DNA from: Lachnospiraceae bacterium
GTDB lineage: Bacteria; Bacillota; Clostridia; Lachnospirales; Lachnospiraceae
DNA: 12,487 nt
Direction: 5' to 3'
Assembly: GCA_900753685.1 (NCBI GenBank)
Contig: CAAEAB010000232.1
Span: 1-12,487, forward strand
Part shown: in pieces, positions 1 through 6,340 of the stretch
Position numbering within the stretch: the stretch's first letter is position 1
Layout: each line of letters starts with the position of its first letter
The notes under the pieces: model-generated
Told to the model about the DNA's origin: nothing
What the model saw: only the letters and a program-made list of their open reading frames with translations
Databases searched by the model: none
Made by a program: the position numbers and the translations under genes

Positions 1-489
1 AATATGTCCATGTGGTTTGCCGCGTTCTTTATTGTATCCATCAATACGGGAGCTTATATGGCAGAAACTGTCAGGGGCGGTATTTTATCCATTGACCCAG
101 GACAGACCGAAGGCGCCAAGGCCATCGGCATGAATCATGTTCAGACAATGCTTTATGTTATCATGCCTCAGGCGCTGCGAAACATTATGCCACAGATTGG
201 CAATAACCTGATTATTAATATTAAGGATACCTGTGTTCTTTCGATTATCGGAACAGTTGAATTATTCTATACGACGAAAGGCGTGGCCGGAGCAAAATAT
301 CTGTATTTTGAATCCTTTGCCATTGCCATGGTGATGTATTTTATCATGACGTTTGCATGTTCACGAATCCTTCGTTTCTGGGAAAGCAAGCTGGACGGGC
401 CGGATAACTACGATCTGGCAACGACAGACACGCTGGCCCATACAAGCGGAATGTACAAATATTCAGCAGAAAAGAAGGAGGAGGAGTGA
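1..489 (+). CDS. Amino acid ABC transporter permease, 5'-truncated
   Basis: This is the C-terminal part of a HisM/GlnP-type membrane permease for polar amino acid import. The reading frame is open to the left edge, so the start lies outside the window; the internal ATG at position 4 is not a convincing start. The visible protein (about 162 residues) contains the EAA cytoplasmic loop that contacts the ATPase: the segment [14 protein letters not shown] followed by EGAKAIGM and a [10 protein letters not shown] stretch, as in GlnP and HisM. A hydrophobic segment around residues 95-120 is the last membrane span, followed by a polar tail rich in Lys and Glu. The stop codon is followed at once by the start of the GlnQ-type ATPase gene, whose ribosome binding site lies inside this gene's last codons. 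That is the usual permease-ATPase coupling. Substrate cannot be read from this fragment. Confidence 0.9.
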   Translation, partial: NMSMWFAAFFIVSINTGAYMAETVRGGILSIDPGQTEGAKAIGMNHVQTMLYVIMPQALRNIMPQIGNNLIINIKDTCVLSIIGTVELFYTTKGVAGAKYLYFESFAIAMVMYFIMTFACSRILRFWESKLDGPDNYDLATTDTLAHTSGMYKYSAEKKEEE

Positions 490-491
490 TT

Positions 492-1232
492 ATGGACGAA
501 AAGATTTTAGAAATCCGTCATTTGAGCAAGGCCTTTGGAAAAAATGTGGTACTTCGGGATATCGACTTTTCCGTCAAACAGGGGGATGTGACCTGCATTA
601 TCGGCGCTTCCGGTTCAGGAAAATCCACGTTGCTCCGCTGCATTAATTTTCTGGAAGAGCCAACGACCGGGGATATTATTTACCATGGAAAAAGTATGAT
701 GGAGCAGCGGATAAATGAAGCCGCCTATCGTGCAAAGGTGGGGATGGTTTTTCAGAGCTTTAATTTATTTAACAATATGACCGTTTTACAGAACTGTATG
801 GTGGGACAGGAAAAAGTCTTAAAGAAGGATAAGGAAACTGCACGAAGGAATGCCATGTACTTTTTAGATAAGGTCGGCATGGCGCCATACATTAATGCGA
901 AGCCGCGTCAGCTTTCCGGCGGTCAGAAACAGCGTGTAGCCATCGCCAGGGCTTTGGCTATGGAGCCGGAAGTCCTTTTATTTGACGAACCGACCTCGGC
1001 GCTGGACCCGCAGATGGTCGGAGAAGTTTTAGCCGTTATGCGTAAGCTGGCGGACGAAGGATTAACGATGATGATCGTTACCCATGAGATGGCTTTTGCC
1101 CGGGACGTATCAAATCATGTAGTTTATATGGCCGGCGGCGTTATCGTGGAGGAGGGAGAACCGAAACAGGTTTTTGGTCATCCGCAGAGTGCTCAGACCA
1201 AAGAGTTTTTAAGTCGTTTTGTTAATAGCTAA
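492..1232 (+). CDS. glnQ: Polar amino acid ABC transporter ATP-binding protein
   Basis: ATPase subunit of a polar amino acid importer, acting at the inner face of the membrane with the permease encoded just upstream. The 246-residue protein has all ABC motifs: Walker A GASGSGKS at residues 38-45, Q-loop Gln88, signature LSGGQ at 141-145, Walker B LLFDEP at 162-167, D-loop SALD at 169-172 and switch His198 in the THEM motif. Length and sequence are normal for the GlnQ/HisP group. I chose ATG 492, which sits 7 bases after a strong AAGGAGGAGG. An in-frame GTG at 486 falls inside the spacing region and would leave no room for ribosome binding. The gene begins 2 bases after the permease stop, and the next gene follows after 13 bases, so all three are probably one transcript. 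The symbol denotes the family; glutamine itself is not shown to be the substrate. Confidence 0.92.
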   Translation: MDEKILEIRHLSKAFGKNVVLRDIDFSVKQGDVTCIIGASGSGKSTLLRCINFLEEPTTGDIIYHGKSMMEQRINEAAYRAKVGMVFQSFNLFNNMTVLQNCMVGQEKVLKKDKETARRNAMYFLDKVGMAPYINAKPRQLSGGQKQRVAIARALAMEPEVLLFDEPTSALDPQMVGEVLAVMRKLADEGLTMMIVTHEMAFARDVSNHVVYMAGGVIVEEGEPKQVFGHPQSAQTKEFLSRFVNS

Positions 1233-1245
1233 GGGAGGAATTAAG

Positions 1246-2103
1246 ATGCAGAAGATAGGATTTATCGGTCTTGGAATTATGGGGAAATCAATGACCAGAA
1301 ATTTAATGAAAGCCGGATATGAGCTTCACATTTATGCCCGAACAAAGGCAAAGGTGGAGGATATCATTAGTGAAGGCGCTGTTTTCCATGAGACAGCGGG
1401 AGAGTGTGCAAAGGCATCCGAGGCAGTGATTACCATCGTCGGTTATCCGAAGGATGTGGAAGAGGTTTATTTTGGCGATAACGGTATTCTTGACAGCGCC
1501 AAACCGGGAACCTATGTCATTGATATGACGACCTCCAGCCCGAAGCTGGCGAAAAAAATCTATGAGGCGGCAAAGGAAAAGGGAATTCACGCAATGGACG
1601 CGCCGGTAACCGGCGGCGATACGGGCGCGAAAAACGGAACTTTGTCCATTCTTGTCGGCGGAGATAAGGAAGATTACGAGGCTTGCCATGGGGTGTTTGA
1701 GGCCATGGGAACAAATATCAATTATGAGGGTGGTCCGGGCTGTGGCCAGCATACAAAGATGGCCAATCAGATTATGATTGCAGGAACCCTTTCCGGCGTC
1801 TGCGAGGCGATGAGCTATGCGAAAGCCCAGGGGCTGGATCTTCAGACACTTCTGGATTCGGTGGCTACAGGCGCGGCCGGAAGCAAACAGCTGGATGCTT
1901 TTGGCGTAAAAATTATGAACGGAGACTATGCGCCGGGATTTTTCATGAAGCATTTTATTAAGGATATGAATCTGGCGGTGGAAGAAGCAGATGCTCAGGG
2001 GCTGGATTTGAAAGTATTAAAACAGGTGCTGGCAAACTACCGGACGCTGGAAGCCGAGTACGGCGACCTGGGAACACAGACGTTAATTAAATTTTATGAA
2101 TAA
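1246..2103 (+). CDS. NAD(P)-dependent beta-hydroxyacid dehydrogenase (HIBADH / tartronate semialdehyde reductase type)
   Basis: A 285-residue soluble oxidoreductase of the 3-hydroxyisobutyrate dehydrogenase family. These enzymes interconvert 3-hydroxy acids and semialdehydes (3-hydroxyisobutyrate, glycerate/tartronate semialdehyde, sulfolactaldehyde and others). The N-terminal Rossmann fold shows GFIGLGIMG (5-13), the substrate-binding loop is DAPVTGGDTGA (118-128), and the catalytic lysine is K171 in GCGQHTKMANQ. The KxANQ form resembles GarR-type tartronate semialdehyde reductases more than the KLxNN form of many other members, which is a weak specificity hint. KDMNLAVEEA (239-248) is the usual conserved helix. 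ATG 1246 is chosen because AAGGGAGGA ends 6 bases before it; an in-frame ATG at 1219 lies inside the ATPase gene. It is the last gene of the amino acid transporter operon and is followed by a terminator. It might also serve the catabolic operon downstream, but this is inference. Confidence 0.88.
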   Translation: MQKIGFIGLGIMGKSMTRNLMKAGYELHIYARTKAKVEDIISEGAVFHETAGECAKASEAVITIVGYPKDVEEVYFGDNGILDSAKPGTYVIDMTTSSPKLAKKIYEAAKEKGIHAMDAPVTGGDTGAKNGTLSILVGGDKEDYEACHGVFEAMGTNINYEGGPGCGQHTKMANQIMIAGTLSGVCEAMSYAKAQGLDLQTLLDSVATGAAGSKQLDAFGVKIMNGDYAPGFFMKHFIKDMNLAVEEADAQGLDLKVLKQVLANYRTLEAEYGDLGTQTLIKFYE

Positions 2104-2118
2104 TTCTAAGATGAAAGA

Positions 2119-2147
2119 GGGTATTGGCACAGCCAATGCCCTTTTTT
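2119..2147 (+). terminator. Intrinsic terminator of the glnQ-HIBADH operon
   Basis: A 10-bp stem pairs GGGTATTGGC (2119-2128) with GCCAATGCCC (2132-2141) through one G-U pair, with a 3-base ACA loop, followed directly by six T residues at 2142-2147. It lies 15 bases after the dehydrogenase stop codon and is a textbook Rho-independent terminator for the plus strand. Confidence 0.92.
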
Positions 2148-2198
2148 GTCAAAAGTCCGACAATTAGCAGGCAAAATAAAATAAAAGACAAAAATAGG

Positions 2199-2220
2199 AT
2201 ATATTTTACAAAAAATATAT
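2199..2220. repeat. AT-only inverted repeat upstream of the GntR promoter
   Basis: ATATATTTT (2199-2207) and AAAATATAT (2212-2220) form a perfect 9-bp dyad around ACAA. An overlapping pair, ATTTTAC (2203-2209) and GTAAAAT (2221-2227), makes a second dyad. They lie 17-45 bases before the -35 box of the predicted promoter, so they could be a regulator site or an UP-like element. Base composition is extremely AT-rich here, so chance is a serious alternative. Apart from this dyad, the promoter and the repeat at 2293, I see nothing else in the stretch 2148-2409. Confidence 0.3.
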
Positions 2221-2243
2221 GTAAAATTTGGGAAAAATGTGGA

Positions 2244-2272
2244 TTGATTCAGAAATTAAATGATGCTATTAT
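2244..2272 (+). promoter_or_regulatory. Predicted sigma-A promoter for the GntR regulator gene
   Basis: TTGATT at 2244-2249 and TATTAT at 2267-2272 are separated by exactly 17 bases. A TG dinucleotide one base before the -10 box (2264-2265) makes it an extended -10 promoter. Transcription would start near 2279, giving a leader of about 130 bases before ATG 2410. The 17-bp repeat at 2293-2309 would lie just inside the transcript start, a common place for a repressor to block transcription. Confidence 0.65.
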
Positions 2273-2292
2273 GTTTTCAGATGAAATAAAAA

Positions 2293-2309
2293 ATTTTTAA
2301 TTTTAAATT
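2293..2309 (+). promoter_or_regulatory. Candidate operator, copy 1 of an exact 17-bp repeat
   Basis: ATTTTTAATTTTAAATT occurs here and again, identically, at 3102-3118. Its right part, AATTTTAAATT (2299-2309), is an 11-bp inverted repeat around a central T. The two copies stand in front of the regulator gene and in front of the catabolic operon, as expected for a GntR-type protein controlling itself and its neighbours. It lacks the GT...AC core often seen in FadR-group operators, and AT-rich DNA repeats easily, so this remains a candidate. Confidence 0.4.
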
Positions 2310-2409
2310 TGAAATTACTCTTCGCCACACCGAATAAATTCAATATGGACAACCGGAAATGAAAAGTATATTATTGAAAATAAGAATATATAATTTCGGA
2401 GGGAATCAG

Positions 2410-3051
2410 ATGTCACTGAAGAGGAATTTAGACGAGCTGGTCTATGAAACAATATGCCAGGGGTTCGTTGGCGGAGCGTACACGGCTGGTATGCGTTTAG
2501 ACCCGGCGGAGCTGTCTGAACGGTATCAGGTCAGCAAAACGCCTGTGATTCAGGCATTAAAAAGAATGGCGCATGAGCGGATCGTAGAAATTACATCCGG
2601 AGGGAAATATGTTATACCTGTAGCGACCCGGCAGGAGATAGAAAATGTCTGCCAGGCGAGGCTGCTATTTGAAGAAAATGCGTTAATGGCATTGTGTAAA
2701 AACGGAAATCCACAGGCAGTTGCCATTTTGAAGGCCATCGAGGAAAAGTGCCGTAAATTTTACGAGGCAGAAAGCTATGACCAGTATTTTATGTCAGATA
2801 TGTCTTTTCACAGGACGATGGTAGAAATGGCTGGCAACGGATGCCTGGCGGATTTGTATCACATTCTGATTAATCGGTATATGGTGATCCGTAATACTAC
2901 CGGGACAACTTTAGTGCATGACCCGATTGCCGGTAAGGAACATGGACAGATGATTCGAGCCATCGAAGAGAAGGATTGCGATAAGGCAAAGCGGCTCATT
3001 GAAAACCATATCTATAAGATGGAAGAACGGTTGAATGAGAAAGTGAATTAA
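2410..3051 (+). CDS. GntR-family transcriptional regulator, FCD (FadR) subgroup
   Basis: A 213-residue DNA-binding regulator. Residues 1-70 form the winged helix, including the recognition segment LSERYQVSKTPVIQALKRM (35-53), matching the GntR consensus VSxTPVxxAL. Residues 76-205 form an all-helical FCD ligand domain. Asp130 and His134 (DMSFH), His178 (EHGQM) and His200 (ENHI) sit where FCD proteins bind a metal that helps hold a small carboxylate. The family usually senses substrates or intermediates such as sugar acids, lactate or other organic acids and mostly represses its neighbours. ATG 2410 is preceded by GGAGGG with 6 bases of spacing; an in-frame ATG at 2359 has no good ribosome binding site. 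It is expressed from its own promoter and lies 129 bases before the catabolic operon, which is its most likely target. Confidence 0.92.
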   Translation: MSLKRNLDELVYETICQGFVGGAYTAGMRLDPAELSERYQVSKTPVIQALKRMAHERIVEITSGGKYVIPVATRQEIENVCQARLLFEENALMALCKNGNPQAVAILKAIEEKCRKFYEAESYDQYFMSDMSFHRTMVEMAGNGCLADLYHILINRYMVIRNTTGTTLVHDPIAGKEHGQMIRAIEEKDCDKAKRLIENHIYKMEERLNEKVN

Positions 3052-3101
3052 AAAGATAAAAAAATAAAAAACTATTTTTTTTAACATTAATAAAATTTTT
3101 T

Positions 3102-3118
3102 ATTTTTAATTTTAAATT
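3102..3118 (+). promoter_or_regulatory. Candidate operator, copy 2 of an exact 17-bp repeat
   Basis: An identical copy of the sequence at 2293-2309, including the 11-bp inverted repeat AATTTTAAATT (3108-3118). It lies 62 bases before the aldolase start and overlaps the -35 element of the best promoter I can draw for the operon. Its placement before the operon next to the GntR gene supports a role as the regulator's binding site; the low-complexity context weakens the case. Confidence 0.4.
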
Positions 3119-3137
3119 AGAAGGCGCTAAAAAGGGC
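3110..3137 (+). promoter_or_regulatory. Possible promoter of the nine-gene catabolic operon
   Basis: TTTTAA (3110-3115) and TATAAA (3132-3137) with a 16-base spacer would start transcription near 3144 and leave a short leader of about 37 bases. The -35 element is poor and the whole region is AT-rich, so other placements are possible. If correct, the repeat at 3102-3118 would cover the -35 box and binding there would exclude RNA polymerase. Confidence 0.3.
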
Positions 3138-3180
3138 TTTTTATAAAAACAAAAAACTATATGCCAAGGAGGACAAAACA

Positions 3181-4089
3181 ATGGGAAAAACAAAAGGAAT
3201 GGGTGTTATGCCGGCAGTCATGACATTCTGGAACGAGGATGAATCTTACAATGAAAAGGAAACACTGAGATATGTTCAGTGGGTAATGGATCAGGGGGCA
3301 CACAGCATTTCATGTGTAGGAAGTACAGGAGATAATATTTCCATGTCTATGGAAGAACAGAAAATGATCATGAAGAGTATTATTGATTTCGTAGACCATA
3401 GAGTTCCTGTTTATCCTGGAACCGGAAGATATTCCACAGCACAGACAATTGAATTGAGCAAATATGCACAGGAGTGCGGCGCCGATGGTGTTCTTGTCAT
3501 TATGCCTTACTATTTACAGCCGCATAAGAGAGCTGTTGTTAATCATTTCAGAAAGCTTCGCGAAGCCATTGACATCGATATTATCCTTTACAATAACCCG
3601 AGATTTTGCGGCTATGAGATGACGCCGATAGAGATTAAGGAAATGGTTGATGAAGGTCTCATTAACGGTATTAAAGCAGCTCACGGCGATGCGAATCGTA
3701 TTCATGAATTAAGATATCATTGCAAAGATAAGCTGACTGTATTGTATGGACATGATTATGCGCCGATGGAAGGCTTTCTGGCCGGCGCTGACGGATGGCT
3801 TAGCGGTATGCCTGCAATTTTCCCGAAATTCGCGAGAACTTTATTTGACATCTGTACAATTGAAAAGGATGTGGACAAGGCGATTGCTTACTGGAATAAG
3901 ATTCAGCCGTTTGTAGATTACTTTATCACTTACAATACAAATGACCCGCATTGGCATGAGGTATTTAAATATGTATTAAAATGCCAGGGCTTTGACGCAG
4001 GCCTGCCAAGAATGCCTCTTGGAGATCTGGTTCCGGAAGAAAAAGCGAAAATCGACGCTTTGCTGGCGAATATGAAGGATATTTTGTAA
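3181..4089 (+). CDS. Dihydrodipicolinate synthase / N-acetylneuraminate lyase family aldolase
   Basis: A 302-residue class I (Schiff base) aldolase of the DapA/NanA superfamily. These TIM-barrel enzymes form an imine between a lysine and a 2-oxo acid, usually pyruvate, and cleave, condense or dehydrate. The Schiff-base lysine is K165 in GIKAAHGD, the catalytic tyrosine is Tyr137 in YNNP, and the carboxylate-binding loop is GSTGD (47-51), where most relatives have GTTGE or GSTGE. YYLQP at 110-114 replaces the common YYNKP. The context (importer, racemase, dehydrogenase, kinase) points to a catabolic 2-oxo-acid aldolase or dehydratase and not lysine biosynthesis. ATG 3181 follows AAGGAGGA (3166-3173) with 7 bases of spacing. 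It is the first gene of the operon; the binding-protein gene follows after 54 bases with no terminator between. Exact substrate unknown. Confidence 0.9.
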   Translation: MGKTKGMGVMPAVMTFWNEDESYNEKETLRYVQWVMDQGAHSISCVGSTGDNISMSMEEQKMIMKSIIDFVDHRVPVYPGTGRYSTAQTIELSKYAQECGADGVLVIMPYYLQPHKRAVVNHFRKLREAIDIDIILYNNPRFCGYEMTPIEIKEMVDEGLINGIKAAHGDANRIHELRYHCKDKLTVLYGHDYAPMEGFLAGADGWLSGMPAIFPKFARTLFDICTIEKDVDKAIAYWNKIQPFVDYFITYNTNDPHWHEVFKYVLKCQGFDAGLPRMPLGDLVPEEKAKIDALLANMKDIL

Positions 4090-4143
4090 TTAAATTATTA
4101 TTAAATAAAGAGAAGGATATTTTAGCATGTGAGGAGGAATAAT

Positions 4144-5367
4144 ATGAAAAAGAGTTGGTTGGCGGGGGTAATGTCAGCAGCTTTAATTGTATCGTTGCTG
4201 GCAGGATGCAGTTCAAACTCATCGGGGGCAGCAGAAACAAAGGATACGTCGGCGTCATCGGAGACAACGGCAGAAACGACTGGAGACACAGCGAATACGG
4301 CAGGAGATTCGGACACGATTTTAATCGGAGTTTCCGCTTCCATTACAGGTTCCGCGCCGACAAACGGTCTGCGTACCCAGCAGGGAGCGCAGCTGGCTGT
4401 GGATGAGATTAATGCGGCCGGCGGCGTTCTTGGAAAGCAGTTGGAGCTTTATGTGGCGGATGACGGCGGTTTGGCAGACACAGGTATCAATGCGACCAAT
4501 TTGATTGCGAGCCAGGGGGTTGTGGCTCAGGTCGGACCAAACTTATCCGGTTTGGCATTGGCTGTTGAAGGGATTGTTTCTGAAGCCGGATATCCGATGC
4601 TTGTCGGCGCGACCAGTCCGAAGCTTGTCACAGAGGTAGATAATGAGTGGTTGTTCAGAATTCGCGCTTCAGATTCTATTCAGGCCGAATTGGCGGCGGT
4701 TTATGCGACAGAAAATCTTGGATGTAAAAAGATTGGTTTATTTACCAATAGTAACGACTATGGAACCGGCGCCCGCACCGTAGCGGAAGCTTACTTTAAA
4801 GAGCATGGTATTGATTATGTGACAGAAGAGCATAATACCGGCGATACAGATATGACAAGCCAGATTTTGAAGCTAATGAATGAAGGCGTCGATTGTGTCA
4901 TTGTCTGGACAGATGATGCGGAAACAGCATTGGCTGCCCGTCAGTTCTATGATTTAGGGCTGGACGTACCTGTCATCGGCTCTACATCCATTTCCACACC
5001 GCAGGTGAATGAACTGTGTGAACCGGAATGGCTGGATAACTGGTATAGCTGTACCGATTTTACCACATCCAATCCATCTGAAATCGTTCAGAACTTTGTT
5101 GAGAACTTTAAAGCAGCCTATGGCGAAGAACCTGAACTGTATGCGACGACCTATTATGGTTCAATCTATATCGTAGCGGATGCTATTGAGCGGGCCGGAA
5201 GCACAGACCCGGCGGCAATCCGTGATGCTCTGGCGGCAACCGAAGGATTGGAAGGACCTCTGGCTACTTATACGGCGGATGATATACGCGAAATGGTTCA
5301 TGGTGGAACAATTTGTAAAATGGTAGACGGAAAAGCAGAATTCCTGGAATACATACTTGTTGAATAA
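4144..5367 (+). CDS. livK: LIV-type ABC transporter substrate-binding lipoprotein
   Basis: A 407-residue extracytoplasmic binding protein of the branched-chain amino acid / amide family (Peripla_BP_6 fold). It begins with a lipoprotein signal: positive start MKKSW, hydrophobic core, and lipobox LLAGC with the lipidated Cys22. Residues 23-57 are a Ser/Thr/Ala/Glu-rich linker to the membrane. The mature domain starts with ILIGVSASITG and AVDEINAAGGVLG, the family hallmark, and continues with GPNLSG and TNSNDYGTGA segments. The family binds leucine/isoleucine/valine but also urea, amides, aromatic acids and other carboxylates, so the ligand is not fixed by homology; the neighbours suggest a hydroxy or oxo acid. 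ATG 4144 follows GAGGAGGA (4131-4138) with about 5 bases of spacing; the in-frame ATG at 4129 lies before that site. A hairpin downstream probably keeps its mRNA more abundant than that of the permeases. Confidence 0.92.
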   Translation: MKKSWLAGVMSAALIVSLLAGCSSNSSGAAETKDTSASSETTAETTGDTANTAGDSDTILIGVSASITGSAPTNGLRTQQGAQLAVDEINAAGGVLGKQLELYVADDGGLADTGINATNLIASQGVVAQVGPNLSGLALAVEGIVSEAGYPMLVGATSPKLVTEVDNEWLFRIRASDSIQAELAAVYATENLGCKKIGLFTNSNDYGTGARTVAEAYFKEHGIDYVTEEHNTGDTDMTSQILKLMNEGVDCVIVWTDDAETALAARQFYDLGLDVPVIGSTSISTPQVNELCEPEWLDNWYSCTDFTTSNPSEIVQNFVENFKAAYGEEPELYATTYYGSIYIVADAIERAGSTDPAAIRDALAATEGLEGPLATYTADDIREMVHGGTICKMVDGKAEFLEYILVE

Positions 5368-5389
5368 AAGTAATTCCTCTTCCTTTTTT

Positions 5390-5421
5390 AAATAGCTGCG
5401 CCTTAAAAAGCGCAGCTATTT
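5390..5421 (+). terminator. Intercistronic hairpin between livK and livH (partial terminator or mRNA stabiliser)
   Basis: A perfect 12-bp stem, AAATAGCTGCGC (5390-5401) with GCGCAGCTATTT (5410-5421), has an 8-base loop. Only one further T follows before a C, so the T-tract is too short for a strong terminator. It lies between the binding-protein stop and the livH start in an otherwise continuous operon. Such hairpins commonly lower expression of the membrane genes or protect the upstream message from 3' exonucleases, giving excess binding protein. There is no T-run on the minus strand side. Confidence 0.75.
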
Positions 5422-5460
5422 TCATAAAAGAGAGGTCTTGGCGGGATAGGAGGTCGTTAT

Positions 5461-6327
5461 ATGGTTGGGATTTTGATACAGCTCATTGTCAGCGGTATTG
5501 CCATGGGGTTTATCTACGCGTTGGTTGGTATCGAATATACATTAATATGGAATGCTTCCGGCGTGTTGAATTTTAGTCATGATAAGTTGATTACTCTTGG
5601 CGCGTATATTTTCGGCGGAACCTATATTATCGGTTTGGGAATGGGGTATGTGCCGGGGATTATTTTAAGCTTAATTACGGTGGCGTTGATTGGTTTGGTT
5701 ATTGCAAGGCTCATTTTTATTCCTCTTCGGAATATGACGATGATTTACACCATTATGGCTAACGTAATGCTTGGAAAGATTATTATTGAGTTTATTCGTT
5801 TGTTCTGGGGACCGGTACCTTTCTCTGTTCCGGGATTTTTGGTCGGCACAGTGAAAGTCGGGGGAATTGTCATTTCTATTGCGAATATTGCGATTATCGT
5901 GGTAGCGGCTGTCTGTGTTGGCGCTTTGCAATTGTTTTTATATAAGACGAAGCCGGGAAAGGCCATGCGCTGTGTGGCTCAAAACCGGAATGCTTCACAG
6001 TTGATGGGAATTGACGTGAAGTACGTCATGATGATTACGGTGGCAATCAGTATGATGATCTGTTGTCTCATTGGTCTGCTTGTCTCACCGCTTTTAAATA
6101 TAAGTACAACAATGTCGAATATGATCGGACTGAAAGGTTTTGCTGCAGGCGTTATCGGCGGTTTTGGTTATCTGCCGGGGGCCATTATCGGGGGCTTGGT
6201 CATCGGTATTGTCGAAAATCTTGCGTCGATGGTACTTCCGTCGGTCTATAAGGATATCGTAGCCTTTGTTTTACTCGTCGTATTCTTGTTAATCCGCCCG
6301 AAAGGTATTACGGGAAAGACACGATAG
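5461..6327 (+). CDS. livH: LIV-type ABC transporter permease LivH
   Basis: A 288-residue, very hydrophobic inner membrane subunit that pairs with LivM to form the channel. The N-terminus shows the family pattern GIAMGFIYALVGIEYTLIW, then NFSHDKLITLGAYIFG, which corresponds to the usual NFAHGxxxMLGAY; an Asp replaces the common Gly after His. The cytoplasmic coupling segment KTKPGKAMRCVAQNRNASQL with MGIDV corresponds to the usual AMRAxAxxxxxAxLxGI. The late GFGYLPGAIIGGLVIGIVEN is typical. Length is normal for LivH. ATG 5461 follows AGGAGG (5448-5453) with 7 bases. It is separated from the binding protein by the hairpin at 5390-5421 and from livM by 13 bases. Family assignment is firm, transported substrate is not. 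Confidence 0.93.
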   Translation: MVGILIQLIVSGIAMGFIYALVGIEYTLIWNASGVLNFSHDKLITLGAYIFGGTYIIGLGMGYVPGIILSLITVALIGLVIARLIFIPLRNMTMIYTIMANVMLGKIIIEFIRLFWGPVPFSVPGFLVGTVKVGGIVISIANIAIIVVAAVCVGALQLFLYKTKPGKAMRCVAQNRNASQLMGIDVKYVMMITVAISMMICCLIGLLVSPLLNISTTMSNMIGLKGFAAGVIGGFGYLPGAIIGGLVIGIVENLASMVLPSVYKDIVAFVLLVVFLLIRPKGITGKTR

Positions 6328-6340
6328 AAAGGAGTAAAGC

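Noticed and set aside
486..491. GTG at 486 as start of the GlnQ-type ATPase
   Set aside because: It falls within the spacing region right behind the ribosome binding site; ATG 492 has proper spacing and matches family N-termini.
1219..1245. ATG at 1219 as start of the HIBADH-type gene
   Set aside because: It overlaps the ATPase gene and adds residues before the conserved Rossmann start; AAGGGAGGA points to ATG 1246.
1303..1953. Long minus-strand open frame (216 codons) opposite the HIBADH-type gene
   Set aside because: It lies wholly within a clearly coding plus-strand gene, its translation has no recognisable domain, and there is no ribosome binding site context to support it.
2359..2409. 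Upstream in-frame ATG extending the GntR protein by 17 residues
   Set aside because: No good ribosome binding site precedes it, the added residues are unlike GntR N-termini, and GGAGGG is well placed for ATG 2410.
3066..3082. A6/T6 hairpin after the GntR gene as a terminator
   Set aside because: The stem is only A-U pairs with a 3-base loop, too weak to call; the region is generally A/T-tract rich. Read-through from the regulator into the operon therefore cannot be excluded.
3128..3145. Short AAAAAGGGCTTTTT palindrome before the aldolase gene as a riboswitch or attenuator
   Set aside because: A 2-base loop cannot form a stable hairpin and no larger conserved fold is visible in the short leader.
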